From contig URAF01000004.1 of NCBI GenBank assembly GCA_900545885.1, positions 68,813-132,812 on the forward strand: a stretch of 64,000 nt of DNA. Reading direction: 5' to 3'. Shown here piece after piece: positions 27,355 through 35,863 of the stretch; the stretch's first letter is position 1, and every line of letters starts with the position of its first letter. This DNA comes from an uncultured Eubacteriales bacterium. Its GTDB lineage: Bacteria > Bacillota > Clostridia > Christensenellales > CAG-917. A model generated the notes under the pieces. That model saw only the letters and a program-made list of their open reading frames with translations, was not told where the DNA came from and ran no database searches. Position numbers and translations under genes: made by a program.

Positions 27355-28353
27355 ATGAAGAAAAGATTATTAACGGTAGCATTAATATTTGTTTTTGCGA
27401 TATGTATTGTTTCGCTGACTGCTTGCAGTGCGGCGGAACAATATTTCGTATTCGGCACTTCGCTTGACATATCCGCAAAAGGCACGGGCAGTTCCAAGTA
27501 CATCAAATCCGTCGTAAGCTGGCTTGAAGACGCCGAACAGTACGTATCGGCGATAATGGAAGACAGCGACATATGGCGACTTAACCGCGCGGCGGCAGGC
27601 GAAACCGTAGTATGCAACCCCGTTACAATCGAGATTTTGCAGAGCGCGCACCGCGTTTACGAGCTTACGGACGGAGCGTACGACCCGACCGTTTATCCGC
27701 TTGTCGAGCTTTGGGGGTTCAGCCCCGACAAGTTCGTGGGCAACGTAGCCCCCGACCGACTTCCGTCGGACGCGGAAATCTCCGAAATGCTCGGACTTGT
27801 GGGGTTTGACGAAGCGTTCGCAATAGACGCCGAAAACAATTCGGTGACAAAACTCAAAGAAGGCGCAAAACTCGACCTCGGCGGAGTGGCAAAAGGGTAT
27901 GCCGTTCAAAAAGCCTTGTCTATGGCAGGCAAAACGGAAGCACTTGTGAACCTCGGCGGAAACATAGGTGCGGCGAACGCGTCGTACACGATAGGAATAG
28001 GCGCACCGCGCGAATACGACAAATCGTATATCGGCACGGTAGAACTTTCGGCAGGGCAATGCATATCCACAAGCGGCGACTACGAGAAGTATTACTTCGT
28101 CGACGGAGTGCGCTATCACCACATCATCAACCCCGCGACAGGCAGACCCGCCGACAGCGGACTTGTGAGCGTAACCGTGATAACACCAGACGGCGCGTTG
28201 GGTGACGCGCTGGCTACGGCGATTATGGTTGCGGGCGCGGAAAAAGGTACGCTTTGGGCGAACGAACTGGGCGTCGGCTGTATTATGGTGAGCGTAGACG
28301 CGGACGGCAATATGCAGGTGTCTGTCGTAAACGTAGATTACAAATCTGCATAA
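27355..28353 (+). CDS. apbE: FAD:protein FMN transferase lipoprotein (ApbE)
   Basis: A lipoprotein signal with lipobox LTAC (Cys24) places it on the outer face of the membrane. ApbE attaches FMN covalently to threonine or serine of target proteins, using FAD and Mg. Seen are the FGTSLDI start of the fold, DPTVYPLVELWGF, LDLGGVAKGYAV, HHIINPATGRPA and the metal aspartate in GDALATA. It has 332 aa. The next two genes encode a NusG-II domain protein and a Gx-type membrane protein, a set often seen with ApbE in Firmicutes, though a terminator lies between. No clear FMN-acceptor motif was found in the window. Confidence 0.93.
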   Translation: MKKRLLTVALIFVFAICIVSLTACSAAEQYFVFGTSLDISAKGTGSSKYIKSVVSWLEDAEQYVSAIMEDSDIWRLNRAAAGETVVCNPVTIEILQSAHRVYELTDGAYDPTVYPLVELWGFSPDKFVGNVAPDRLPSDAEISEMLGLVGFDEAFAIDAENNSVTKLKEGAKLDLGGVAKGYAVQKALSMAGKTEALVNLGGNIGAANASYTIGIGAPREYDKSYIGTVELSAGQCISTSGDYEKYYFVDGVRYHHIINPATGRPADSGLVSVTVITPDGALGDALATAIMVAGAEKGTLWANELGVGCIMVSVDADGNMQVSVVNVDYKSA

Positions 28354-28365
28354 TAATCAGTACGA

Positions 28366-28390
28366 AACGGCGTGATAAACGCCGTTTTTT
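28366..28390 (+). terminator. Intrinsic terminator after apbE
   Basis: AACGGCGT (28366-28373) pairs with ACGCCGTT (28379-28386) around GATAA, then six T to 28390. It should limit read-through from apbE into the next two genes. Confidence 0.85.
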
Positions 28391-28493
28391 GCAACAATCC
28401 GAAATTCAACCTTGCCGACGGCAGATTGAACGCAAAGGATAAAAACACGCATATACGCGGTTCAGACATTCAAGGAAACAATCCGCAAACACG

Positions 28494-28880
28494 ATGAAAA
28501 ATGACTCCCGACTCAAAGTCAAACACGCTTTTACCTCACTTTTCAAGTGGGGCGATTTGCTGTTGCTTGTCGTGCTCATAGTTGCGGTCGGGCTTACCGT
28601 GTGGTTTGCAACGCGCACGGACGGAACTTCCGCAGAGGTTTATATCGACGGAGAACTTAAATACACGCTTTCGCTTGCCGAGGACAAAACGCTTGAACTT
28701 GCGGACTGCGGTATGACGATATGCGTCGAAAACGGTAAAGTTTTCGTCACGCATTCCGATTGTCCCGAACAACTTTGCGTACACGCCGCACCCATAAATT
28801 CCGCGGGCGGTATGATAGTTTGTCTGCCCAACAAAGTGGTCATAAAGATTGCATCGAAGGAGATTGACGCCGTAACGTGA
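28494..28880 (+). CDS. Membrane-anchored NusG domain II protein
   Basis: It has 128 aa: one N-terminal membrane helix (about 20-40) and an extracellular NusG domain II-like beta barrel. The barrel shows the family pattern of a Cys pair (SDCPEQLCV) and IVCLPNKVVIKI. The cysteines could form a disulfide or bind metal. Such proteins pair with Gx-type membrane proteins and ApbE in Firmicutes; they resemble components of flavin-based extracellular electron transfer loci, but the exact role is not settled. The stop overlaps the next start. No strong ribosome site was found. Confidence 0.85.
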   Translation: MKNDSRLKVKHAFTSLFKWGDLLLLVVLIVAVGLTVWFATRTDGTSAEVYIDGELKYTLSLAEDKTLELADCGMTICVENGKVFVTHSDCPEQLCVHAAPINSAGGMIVCLPNKVVIKIASKEIDAVT

Positions 28881-29437
28881 AAAACAGGCTTACCAGAAAA
28901 ATAGCGTTGTCGGGGCTCTTCCTTGCGCTTGCGCTCATAGTATCCCTTCTGGAAAATATGTTGCCGCCCGTAATACCCGCTTTGCCGTATGCAAAACTCG
29001 GACTGGGCAACGTGGTATTGCTCATGTGTTTCCTGACCCTCGGAGTAGGGGAAGGGTACGTCGTGCTTGTGCTCAAATGTTTGCTTGCCGCAGTCTTTGC
29101 GGGCAACTTTTCAATGCTTGTGTGGTCGTTGCCGTCGGCGGTTGTGGCTTACACTGCAATGGTGTTGCTTGCACGCACACGAATATTCTCGGTGGCAGGG
29201 CTTTCGACGGCGGGTGGAATGCTGCACAACGTGACGCAGATTGCCGTTGCAACGGGCGTTGTGGGCACGGCCGTTGCGGCATATTTGCCTTATATGATAC
29301 TTGCGGGCGGTCTTGCCGGACTTGTTACGGGCGTTGTATGCCATTTCGTCATAGCCTTTTTCAAACGCAACGACCTTGCGGGCGGTGAAGATGTTTACGT
29401 CAGAGAACAGCGCGCCGAACTTTCGGACGAAGATTGA
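28877..29437 (+). CDS. Gx transporter-family membrane protein (HepI-like)
   Basis: GTG 28877 overlaps the previous TGA. The 186-aa protein has about five hydrophobic helices and the PYAKLGLGNVV segment typical of the family annotated as heptaprenyl diphosphate synthase component I or Gx transporter. It resembles the S-component type of ECF transporters. With the NusG-II partner it may handle a flavin or quinone precursor; this is inference. The tail is acidic and cytoplasmic. A strong terminator follows. Confidence 0.85.
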   Translation: MKNRLTRKIALSGLFLALALIVSLLENMLPPVIPALPYAKLGLGNVVLLMCFLTLGVGEGYVVLVLKCLLAAVFAGNFSMLVWSLPSAVVAYTAMVLLARTRIFSVAGLSTAGGMLHNVTQIAVATGVVGTAVAAYLPYMILAGGLAGLVTGVVCHFVIAFFKRNDLAGGEDVYVREQRAELSDED

Positions 29438-29510
29438 AACGTAAAACAACACACGGCATAAATTCGGAACATTCTTTACACAAACGAAACCGACAGATTG
29501 ACGACAAAAC

Positions 29511-29535
29511 AAAACCCCGCTTTTGCGGGGTTTTT
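29511..29535 (+). terminator. Intrinsic terminator after the Gx-family gene
   Basis: AAAACCCCGC (29511-29520) pairs with GCGGGGTTTT (29525-29534) around TTTT, followed by TATTT. Confidence 0.9.
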
Positions 29536-29593
29536 ATTTCTGTTTGATTGTCAGGTTCGGAGTTCTGTTCGATTTGAATTGTACTTAAAATCC

Positions 29594-29627
29594 GACTTGG
29601 ATTTTGAGTTAAAGTTTGACTTGGATT
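29594..29627. repeat. Short direct repeat GACTTGGATT, 24-bp period
   Basis: GACTTGGATT occurs at 29594-29603 and 29618-29627, with a third partial copy (GTTTGGATT) just after. It lies between convergent genes in low-complexity sequence. No function is evident. Confidence 0.5.
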
Positions 29628-29682
29628 GCGGTTTGGATTACACCATTCGTTTAGACGGTGAAAGCCTTATGCGGAGTGCCTG

Positions 29683-30045
29683 TCAGGCTATGCGGTTAAG
29701 CGGTATGACGGCGCCGAAGAGCAGACACAGAATAAACATTACGGTTCCGATGAGGAACGCTATGACGCCGAACAGGAAAGAGAACTGCGCCATAGGGCGG
29801 TTGTGCAGAGCGGAGTTTGCCGACATTATTATTCCCGCAAAACTCAACGCAACGGCAAACGCGTTGAGGTAGGTTGCCGTCGTTATGAACGGAGTGCCAG
29901 ATGCGGGCACGGCGTTCGGGACGAAAAACATAATGAGAGGAACCACGGCAAGCACGAATGCCACCGCACTGAGACAGAACCCGATGAAAAGCACCGTTTT
30001 GCTGCCTTTCGGATTGGTATCCTCGAAACGTCTTTCTCTGCGCAT
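29683..30045 (-). CDS. Small three-helix membrane protein, candidate leaderless gene
   Basis: The 120-aa protein has a basic head (MRRERRFEDTNPKGSK) and three hydrophobic helices (about 18-42, 56-75 and 88-112). I do not recognise a family. There is no Shine-Dalgarno before the ATG. Instead a TTGACT-17-TAAACT promoter places the transcription start at or within a base or two of the ATG, so the message may be leaderless. It is downstream of the murG pair on the same strand but has its own promoter. Confidence 0.72.
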   Translation of the reverse strand: MRRERRFEDTNPKGSKTVLFIGFCLSAVAFVLAVVPLIMFFVPNAVPASGTPFITTATYLNAFAVALSFAGIIMSANSALHNRPMAQFSFLFGVIAFLIGTVMFILCLLFGAVIPLNRIA

Positions 30046-30051
30046 ATTTTA

Positions 30052-30080
30052 AGTTTACCTTAAAAGTTTTGCGAAGTCAA
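30052..30080 (-). promoter_or_regulatory. Promoter directly abutting the start codon
   Basis: On the minus strand, TTGACT (30080-30075) and TAAACT (30057-30052) are 17 bp apart. Only TTAAAAT separates the -10 from the ATG at 30045. Confidence 0.7.
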
Positions 30081-30137
30081 CCGCATACGCCTTTTCCCCG
30101 AAAGCAGGGGAAGATTGCGCGTGTTGTGACCTTTGGT

Positions 30138-31451
30138 TCAGGCGATGTTTACGGAGAGCAGGAAGCAGTCCGATTTGCCGAAATTCTGATAGCATACGTC
30201 CTGCGCGTAAGCTGTGGAGAACGCTATATCGACAGAACCGCCGCGCACCGCCGCGGTCAGTTTTTCGACGTCCTGTGCGGGCAGAGAGACCAACGACTTC
30301 AATTCGTCCGAACCGTCCAGCATATATATATCCGTGCTTTGGGCAAGCGACACGGCAAACAGTCTTGCGTCCTGCGAATTGCGCACGTACAGAACCTTTC
30401 CGAAATTTACGGAGTTGGGTTTGGAAGATATGAGGTCAAGGTGCCTGCAATAGGTTTCGGTTACGCCGCTTCTTACAAGCGTAACGGATATTCCGTCGCT
30501 GAAAATCACAGCTCCGTCAAGGCTTCCGAGCGCCGCGGACGCTTCCTGCGCGCCCTCCGCGTTCAGAACGGTAAGCACGCCGCCGTCCGCGGTTTTTCCT
30601 AGCATTGCATACGCCGTGCCTTCTTCGCCTGCAAGCGGAACAATTTGCAGCAATTCGGTGTTTGTATACACTTTTTGAACGTTAAATCCTTGTTTTTGTG
30701 TAAATCTGACTATTGCGACATTTCCTTCGGAAGTCGCTGTAAAGAGCAGAACGCCGCCCGCGACGGGGAATGTTTCGACCACGGAATGGTCTGTTTCGGG
30801 AAGGTAAAACGCGCTCTTTTCAAGTTGCATTCCTTCCGAAAGAACGGCGCATTTCAAGCCTTGCGTGTCCGTATAGAATATGTAGGTCGAAGTCCCTGCC
30901 GAGTATGCCGCGGCGGTGGTGAATTCGGGAAAATCCGCAAGTCCGTTTTGTCTGCCGTCCGCGTCGAAAAGGCGGAGTTTGTTGCCGTCGGAATGTTTTG
31001 TAAGCACCACGGTTCCGTCTGCCGTGAACTTGGAAAAGACAATGTCGCCTTTGTCCGCAAAACGCGTTACGGCGTTGAGTTGGCTGTCCGAGAAAACAGC
31101 GACGTAAAGTCCCTCGCCGCGACAGTCGAATTCCAGAGAATCGGAGGAGAAGAACATAAGCGTGCTTTGCGCCGTGAACACCGTTTCGCAAAACACGTCG
31201 TCGCCTTCGCCGCCCGCGTGCGCCACTTTCTGTCCGCCGTAACTTTGAGATACTCTCGGCAGAGTCGTATAGTAAGGCGGGTCGGGTTCGGGGTCTGGAA
31301 CGGGGGTTTCGTTGCCGCCGCCGTCAGCCCCTGCGGACGCCTGTCCGCCGCCGTCGACGTATAGTGCGTCGTACATTATGTACGCTCCCACCGCTACGGT
31401 GCAGAGCAGAATTATTGCCAGCCATTTGGCTACCGTTTTTTGTCTTTGCAT
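30138..31451 (-). CDS. Membrane-anchored extracytoplasmic protein, propeller-like repeats
   Basis: ATG 31451 overlaps the murG end by 22 bp and gives 437 aa; the longer frame reaching 32129 is only the shadow of murG. A signal-anchor helix (about 7-25) is followed by an acidic Pro-rich linker (VPDPEPDPPYY) and an all-beta extracellular region of about 370 residues. The region has repeated strands of the type VLLFTATSEGNVAIV, suggesting a beta propeller. No catalytic site or known family was recognised. Translational overlap with murG suggests a link to envelope assembly, which is inference. Confidence 0.7.
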   Translation of the reverse strand: MQRQKTVAKWLAIILLCTVAVGAYIMYDALYVDGGGQASAGADGGGNETPVPDPEPDPPYYTTLPRVSQSYGGQKVAHAGGEGDDVFCETVFTAQSTLMFFSSDSLEFDCRGEGLYVAVFSDSQLNAVTRFADKGDIVFSKFTADGTVVLTKHSDGNKLRLFDADGRQNGLADFPEFTTAAAYSAGTSTYIFYTDTQGLKCAVLSEGMQLEKSAFYLPETDHSVVETFPVAGGVLLFTATSEGNVAIVRFTQKQGFNVQKVYTNTELLQIVPLAGEEGTAYAMLGKTADGGVLTVLNAEGAQEASAALGSLDGAVIFSDGISVTLVRSGVTETYCRHLDLISSKPNSVNFGKVLYVRNSQDARLFAVSLAQSTDIYMLDGSDELKSLVSLPAQDVEKLTAAVRGGSVDIAFSTAYAQDVCYQNFGKSDCFLLSVNIA

Positions 31452-32497
31452 TTCACACCTCGCCGCATTGTAACATCGGCGATGTATGCAATTTTTCCGT
31501 TTGCGTCGCAGGATATACTCTTCATCGGAGCGGACTCCATACATTTTTTGACGGCAGGGTAAAGTCGGTGTATAAATTTGTCGTCTTGTACAAGAACGGA
31601 CGCTCCGAATTTCCTTGCAAGTTCGGCGTTGGGTATCTGGTCGCCGCGCGATACGCCTTTGGGCAGGGGTACGACGATTGCGCGTTTGCCGAGTGCGGCA
31701 AGTTCGGCAACGGCGGTTGCTCCCGCTCGAGAAAGAACCGCGTCCGCCGCGGCGTAAAGACTGCCCATATCGTCGGAGTATTCGAGAGGGATATATTTTT
31801 CCGAGCGCGGCGGCAAGCCTTCGGTTTTGCCTTTGCCAGTTATGTGGATTATCGTACACAGTCGAACAAGCGACGGCAGTACCGTGGCAACCGCTTCGTT
31901 CATTGCCTGCGCGCCGCTGCTTCCGCCGACGACAAGCAAAACCTTTTCGCGCGGAGATATACCGAGTTTTCTGCGTTCGGCGGCTCCGTCCTTGCAGAAC
32001 AGCTCTTCGCGGACTGGCATTCCGACAAATTCGCCGAAGTTCACGTCGGGATATGCCGTCAGAACTTTGGCTCCAAGCGATTTTGCTATGCGGTTGGAGA
32101 TGCCGAGCGTTGAGTCGGACTCGTGGCATATGACGGGAATTTTCAGGCTGTGCGCCGCAAGTACGAAGGGTAGGGCTGCAAATCCGCCTTTTGAAAACAC
32201 GACGTCGGGTTTTTGTTCTTCGAGTATCTTTTGCGCTTGTTTTTTCCCTGCGGACAGAACCCGCGGAATGGTCAGGTTGTTTTTCATCGCGGCGGGCGAC
32301 GCGGAACGTACGAGTTTTACGCAGGGTACGCCGAAAAATTCAAGTCGGTTTACCTTTGCTATGCGCGCTTCCGCGCTTTCGCCTTCCGCTCCTCCGTATA
32401 TGACGTCGAAACCGCGTCGTTCAAGCGCGGGTATGAGTGCGATGTTAGGGTAAATATGGCCGCCCGTGCCGCCTCCCGTAAGCAAAATTTTTTTCAT
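31430..32497 (-). CDS. murG: UDP-GlcNAc:lipid I N-acetylglucosaminyltransferase MurG
   Basis: MurG adds GlcNAc to lipid I on the inner membrane face, forming the peptidoglycan precursor lipid II. The start is ATG 32497 after AAGGGAGA, giving 355 aa; the frame extends further but without family sequence. Visible are the N-terminal GGGTGGHIYPNIA loop, SKGGFAALPF, the second glycine loop VVGGSSGAQAMN and the donor-site SRAGATAVAELAALGK. It lies outside any dcw cluster, paired with the unknown gene at 30138-31451. Most Firmicutes keep murG with the other mur genes. Confidence 0.94.
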   Translation of the reverse strand: MKKILLTGGGTGGHIYPNIALIPALERRGFDVIYGGAEGESAEARIAKVNRLEFFGVPCVKLVRSASPAAMKNNLTIPRVLSAGKKQAQKILEEQKPDVVFSKGGFAALPFVLAAHSLKIPVICHESDSTLGISNRIAKSLGAKVLTAYPDVNFGEFVGMPVREELFCKDGAAERRKLGISPREKVLLVVGGSSGAQAMNEAVATVLPSLVRLCTIIHITGKGKTEGLPPRSEKYIPLEYSDDMGSLYAAADAVLSRAGATAVAELAALGKRAIVVPLPKGVSRGDQIPNAELARKFGASVLVQDDKFIHRLYPAVKKCMESAPMKSISCDANGKIAYIADVTMRRGVKCKDKKR

Positions 32498-32563
32498 ATA
32501 ATCTCCCTTTGCGCGACGGGATTTGCGCCGCGCTATCATAGTATGCCCGAAAAAATATTTAGT

Positions 32564-32592
32564 TTGCATTTTGCGTATATGCGTGTTAAGAT
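32564..32592 (+). promoter_or_regulatory. Promoter of the alpha/beta hydrolase gene
   Basis: TTGCAT (32564-32569) and TAAGAT (32587-32592) are 17 bp apart, about 35 bp before the ATG. It is divergent from murG. Confidence 0.7.
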
Positions 32593-32625
32593 AAGTTTAC
32601 TGACAACAAAAAAGGCGGGAGTATT

Positions 32626-33546
32626 ATGAAAAACGAAAAGTTTACAAGTTTTGACGGCACGGTTTTGCAGTGCTATCTCTGGAACGACGTCAAGAATCCC
32701 AAAGGCGTTGTGCAGATTTCTCACGGTATGGCGGAACACGCAAGAAGATACGACAATTTCGCCACTTTCCTCAACCGCAACGGATACATAGTTTACGCCG
32801 ACGACCACCGTGCGCACGGGCTTACCAGCACCAAGCAGAGCACAAAAGGCGTGAAAGGTTACCATAAAGGCGACATCTACATGGACACCGTGAAAGACGA
32901 AATCGCAATCACGGACTATCTTGCCGAAAAATACGGTCTGCCCGTTGTGTATCTCGGTCACAGCTACGGCAGTATGCTCGGTCAGAGATACATCGAAATG
33001 CCCAACAAATCCTGCGGAGCGGTGTTGTGCGGGTCTGCGAACATGAAAGGCGCGGTGCTCGGACTCGGTTCGTCGATAGCGAACATGCAGTACGCGTTGC
33101 TCGGCGGCGAAAAGGAAGGCAAACTTCTCAACAGCCTGAGTTTCGGTTCGTATAACGCAAAGTTCAAAAAGGACAAAACTCCTTTTGCGTGGCTGTCCCG
33201 CGATAAGGAACAGGTCAAGAAATACATCTTCGACGAGCAGTGCGGATACACGATGTCGATAGCCTTCTTTAAGTTCTTCTTCCAAGGGCTCAAATCCTCT
33301 TACAAGAGCGACAATCTCGCAGGTATCGACAAGAACAAACCCATTGCAATTTTCTCGGGTGCGCAAGACCCCGTCGGTGGAGCGGGCAAACTCGTCAAAA
33401 AGCTGTACGATATGTACAAGAACCTCGGCGTCAAAGACGTCACGATGAAACTTTACGACGGCGCGCGTCACGAAATTCTGAACGAAACCAACAACGCCGA
33501 AGTTTACGCCGATTTCCTCGCCGCAATCGAGAAAATGACGAAGTAA
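32626..33546 (+). CDS. Alpha/beta hydrolase, monoacylglycerol lipase/lysophospholipase type
   Basis: It has 306 aa and no signal peptide, so it is cytoplasmic. QISHGMAEHARRY is the oxyanion region, DDHRAHGLT matches the monoglyceride-lipase DxRGHG strand, and GHSYGS carries the nucleophile serine. The acid is probably the Asp in SGAQDPVG and the base His lies in GARHEIL. It likely hydrolyses monoacylglycerols, lysophospholipids or similar esters. It is monocistronic, with its own promoter and terminator. Confidence 0.9.
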   Translation: MKNEKFTSFDGTVLQCYLWNDVKNPKGVVQISHGMAEHARRYDNFATFLNRNGYIVYADDHRAHGLTSTKQSTKGVKGYHKGDIYMDTVKDEIAITDYLAEKYGLPVVYLGHSYGSMLGQRYIEMPNKSCGAVLCGSANMKGAVLGLGSSIANMQYALLGGEKEGKLLNSLSFGSYNAKFKKDKTPFAWLSRDKEQVKKYIFDEQCGYTMSIAFFKFFFQGLKSSYKSDNLAGIDKNKPIAIFSGAQDPVGGAGKLVKKLYDMYKNLGVKDVTMKLYDGARHEILNETNNAEVYADFLAAIEKMTK

Positions 33547-33575
33547 CAAACACGGAGAATTAAACCGATTTGACG

Positions 33576-33604
33576 AAGGGAGCGCGAACCGCGCTTCCTT
33601 TTTT
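33576..33604 (+). terminator. Intrinsic terminator after the hydrolase
   Basis: An 11-bp stem with one G-U pair (33576-33586 with 33590-33600) and an AAC loop is followed by a T-run to 33604. Confidence 0.9.
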
Positions 33605-33680
33605 ATGTCCGTAACCGTGATTTATCGGATTGTTGCGTCGCGGAAGATTGCGGCATTTTACATTGTCGGTTTGAAAATTC

Positions 33681-33719
33681 TGCGCTGTTTGCGTAATGTA
33701 ATATGCGCTGTTTGCGTAA
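33681..33719 (+). repeat. 16-bp direct repeat upstream of parE
   Basis: TGCGCTGTTTGCGTAA occurs exactly twice, at 33681-33696 and 33704-33719, with a 23-bp period. The copies end about 45 bp before the -35 of the parE promoter. The roughly two-turn spacing on one DNA face suits an activator or repressor site, but no regulator is known. Confidence 0.7.
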
Positions 33720-33763
33720 GGGAAATTATATTCATAAATTGTAGAAAAATATGTTTCAAACAC

Positions 33764-33792
33764 TTTTATTGCGCTAGATGTTGTGGTATAAT
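33764..33792 (+). promoter_or_regulatory. Promoter of parE, extended -10
   Basis: TGG-TATAAT (-10 at 33787-33792) has a weak -35 TTTTAT 17 bp upstream. The leader to the ATG is about 105 nt. The 33547-33904 gap contains this promoter, the 16-bp repeat and a terminator, and no gene. Confidence 0.72.
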
Positions 33793-33904
33793 CAATTATA
33801 TTTGTTTTGCGCACACAACGCGCGTCGCGTGCACGGGGGATGTTTTTTACGGTTGTCGGTGCGGCGTGCTTGCGGTAATTCGAAATCTGACACAAGGAAT
33901 ACAT

Positions 33905-35863
33905 ATGGCAAATCACGAATACAAAGCAGGTGATATCAGGGTCCTCGAAGGGCTTGACGCGGTCAGAAAACGTCCGGGTATGTACATCGGTACCACGGGC
34001 GCGAAAGGCATGCATCACATTCTTTGGGAAATCATCGACAACAGCGTCGACGAAGTCGCAAACGGTTTCGGCGACACCGTTACAATCGAGCTTCTCGAAG
34101 ACAACGTGGCACGGGTCAGCGACAACGGCAGAGGTATCCCCGTAGACAAGCACCCCAAACTCAAAATCAGCGGTGTTGAAGTCGTTTTCACGCAGCTGCA
34201 CGCGGGTGCGAAGTTCGACAGCGGTCAGTACGCTTATTCGGGCGGTCTGCACGGCGTGGGCGCGTCCGTCACAAACGCGCTTTCTGAATGGCTTACCGTC
34301 GACGTCAAACGCGACGGACACCTTTACCGCGCCGAGTTCTGGTCGCCGCAGGTCGGCGGCAAAATCAAAAGCGGCGTCGTCAAAACTCCGCTTACGCTCA
34401 TCGGCAAAACCAAAGAGAAAGGCTCTACCGTTACGTTCAAGCCCGACGAAAGAGTGTTCGGGACGGAAAAGTTTTCCTATTCGGTCATTGCGCAGAGAAT
34501 GCGCGAAGTCGCATACCTCAACAAAGGCATAACAATCAAACTTCTCGACAGCCGTCTTCCTCTTGCCGGCGGAACGGAAAAAAACGATACGTTCTGCTAT
34601 AAGGGCGGCATTGCCGATTACGTTCAGTACCTCAACGAGGGCAGAACGGTTCTTTACGACAAACCACTTTACGTCGAGGCAAAAGAAGAGCATTTCGAAG
34701 TCGCGGTCGCAATTCAGCACACCGACGGATACGCCGAAAACATCTATTCGTACGTCAACAGCATTCCGACAGCCGAAGGCGGTACGCACGAGGCGGGTTT
34801 CAAGTCGGCGGTCACGAGAGTGTTCAACGATTTTGCGAGAAAGAACAACATTCTCAAAGAAAAACAGGCAAACCTGCTCGGCGAGGATTTCCGCGAAGGT
34901 ATGGTTGCGGTTATAACCGTCAAAATGCAGAACGTTCAGTTCGAAGGACAGACCAAAGGCAAACTCGGCAACCCCGAAGTCAAGGGCAAGGTCGAAGCGC
35001 TCGTCAGCGAAAGGCTGGAAGCGTTGATTGCGATGAGAGGGTTCAAGTCCGCGGCGGAGAAAATCGTTAATAAGGCAATGGGAGCCGCGAAGTCCAGAGA
35101 GGCCGCAAAACGCGCAAAAGACATCGCTCGTCAGCAGAACAAACTCAACGGGCTCAACCTCGTCGGAAAACTCAGCAGCTGCACGGGAAGAAACGCGGCA
35201 ATAAACGAACTGTTCATAGTCGAGGGCGACAGTGCGGGCGGAAGTGCGAAACAGGCGCGCGACAGGAGTTTTCAGGCAATTCTGCCGCTCCGCGGCAAGC
35301 CGCTCAACGTTGAAAAGGCACCGCTTGAAAAAATCCTTGCAAACGAAGAAATTTCCACAATCATCAGTGCGCTCGGTACGGGTATCGAACCTTCCTTCAA
35401 CATCGAGGATTTGAAGTACGACAAAGTCATAATCCTTGCGGACGCAGACCAGGACGGCGCGCATATAAGAGCGTTGTTGCTCACGTTCTTCTTCCGCTAT
35501 ATGCGTCAGCTCATCACGGAAGGGCACGTTTATATCGGAATGCCTCCTCTTTACAAAATGCAGAAAAAGGACGAAGTCAAGTATTACTACGACGACGCCG
35601 CACTCGAAGAGGGCAGAAAAGAGATGGGCAAGACCGCGTTGTTGCAGCGTTTCAAGGGATTGGGCGAAATGAACCCCGAACAGCTTTGGGACACCACTAT
35701 GGATCCCGCTCACCGTGCGCTTACACGCGTTACGATTGAAGACGCGGCGGCGGCGGACAAACGCATAACCGTGCTTATGGGCGACGACAGCGCGATAAGA
35801 AAGGATTATATCTACCAGTACGCGGACTTTAACAGAGTGGACAATTTCGAAGTGGCGGAATAA
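33905..35863 (+). CDS. parE: Type IIA topoisomerase subunit B, ParE-like
   Basis: The start ATG 33905 follows AAGGA and gives 652 aa; a long upstream extension of the frame covers the promoter and is rejected. The GHKL ATPase shows IIDNSVDE, DNGRGIPVD and GGLHGVGASVTNALS. The TOPRIM domain shows EGDSAGGSAKQ and DADQDGAHI, and the end has LQRFKGLGEMN. The stretch NEEISTIISALG with SFNIEDLKYDKVII is closer to ParE than GyrB of B. subtilis from memory. With the next gene it forms topoisomerase IV or a second gyrase; the choice is not certain. Confidence 0.9.
   Translation: MANHEYKAGDIRVLEGLDAVRKRPGMYIGTTGAKGMHHILWEIIDNSVDEVANGFGDTVTIELLEDNVARVSDNGRGIPVDKHPKLKISGVEVVFTQLHAGAKFDSGQYAYSGGLHGVGASVTNALSEWLTVDVKRDGHLYRAEFWSPQVGGKIKSGVVKTPLTLIGKTKEKGSTVTFKPDERVFGTEKFSYSVIAQRMREVAYLNKGITIKLLDSRLPLAGGTEKNDTFCYKGGIADYVQYLNEGRTVLYDKPLYVEAKEEHFEVAVAIQHTDGYAENIYSYVNSIPTAEGGTHEAGFKSAVTRVFNDFARKNNILKEKQANLLGEDFREGMVAVITVKMQNVQFEGQTKGKLGNPEVKGKVEALVSERLEALIAMRGFKSAAEKIVNKAMGAAKSREAAKRAKDIARQQNKLNGLNLVGKLSSCTGRNAAINELFIVEGDSAGGSAKQARDRSFQAILPLRGKPLNVEKAPLEKILANEEISTIISALGTGIEPSFNIEDLKYDKVIILADADQDGAHIRALLLTFFFRYMRQLITEGHVYIGMPPLYKMQKKDEVKYYYDDAALEEGRKEMGKTALLQRFKGLGEMNPEQLWDTTMDPAHRALTRVTIEDAAAADKRITVLMGDDSAIRKDYIYQYADFNRVDNFEVAE

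Noticed and set aside
27480..28880. FMN-acceptor motif in the NusG-II protein (DGTSAEV)
   Set aside because: It lacks the A-T/S ending of known ApbE target motifs, so it is not called an acceptor.
31452..32129. N-terminal extension of the gene at 30138-31451
   Set aside because: It lies in another frame of murG and reads as Arg-rich shadow sequence; ATG 31451 starts a normal signal-anchor.
33605..33904. 100-codon extension of parE
   Set aside because: It covers the promoter and 16-bp repeat and has no topoisomerase sequence.
33547..33904. Replication origin near parE
   Set aside because: No cluster of DnaA boxes (TTATNCACA) is present and dnaA, dnaN and recF are absent.
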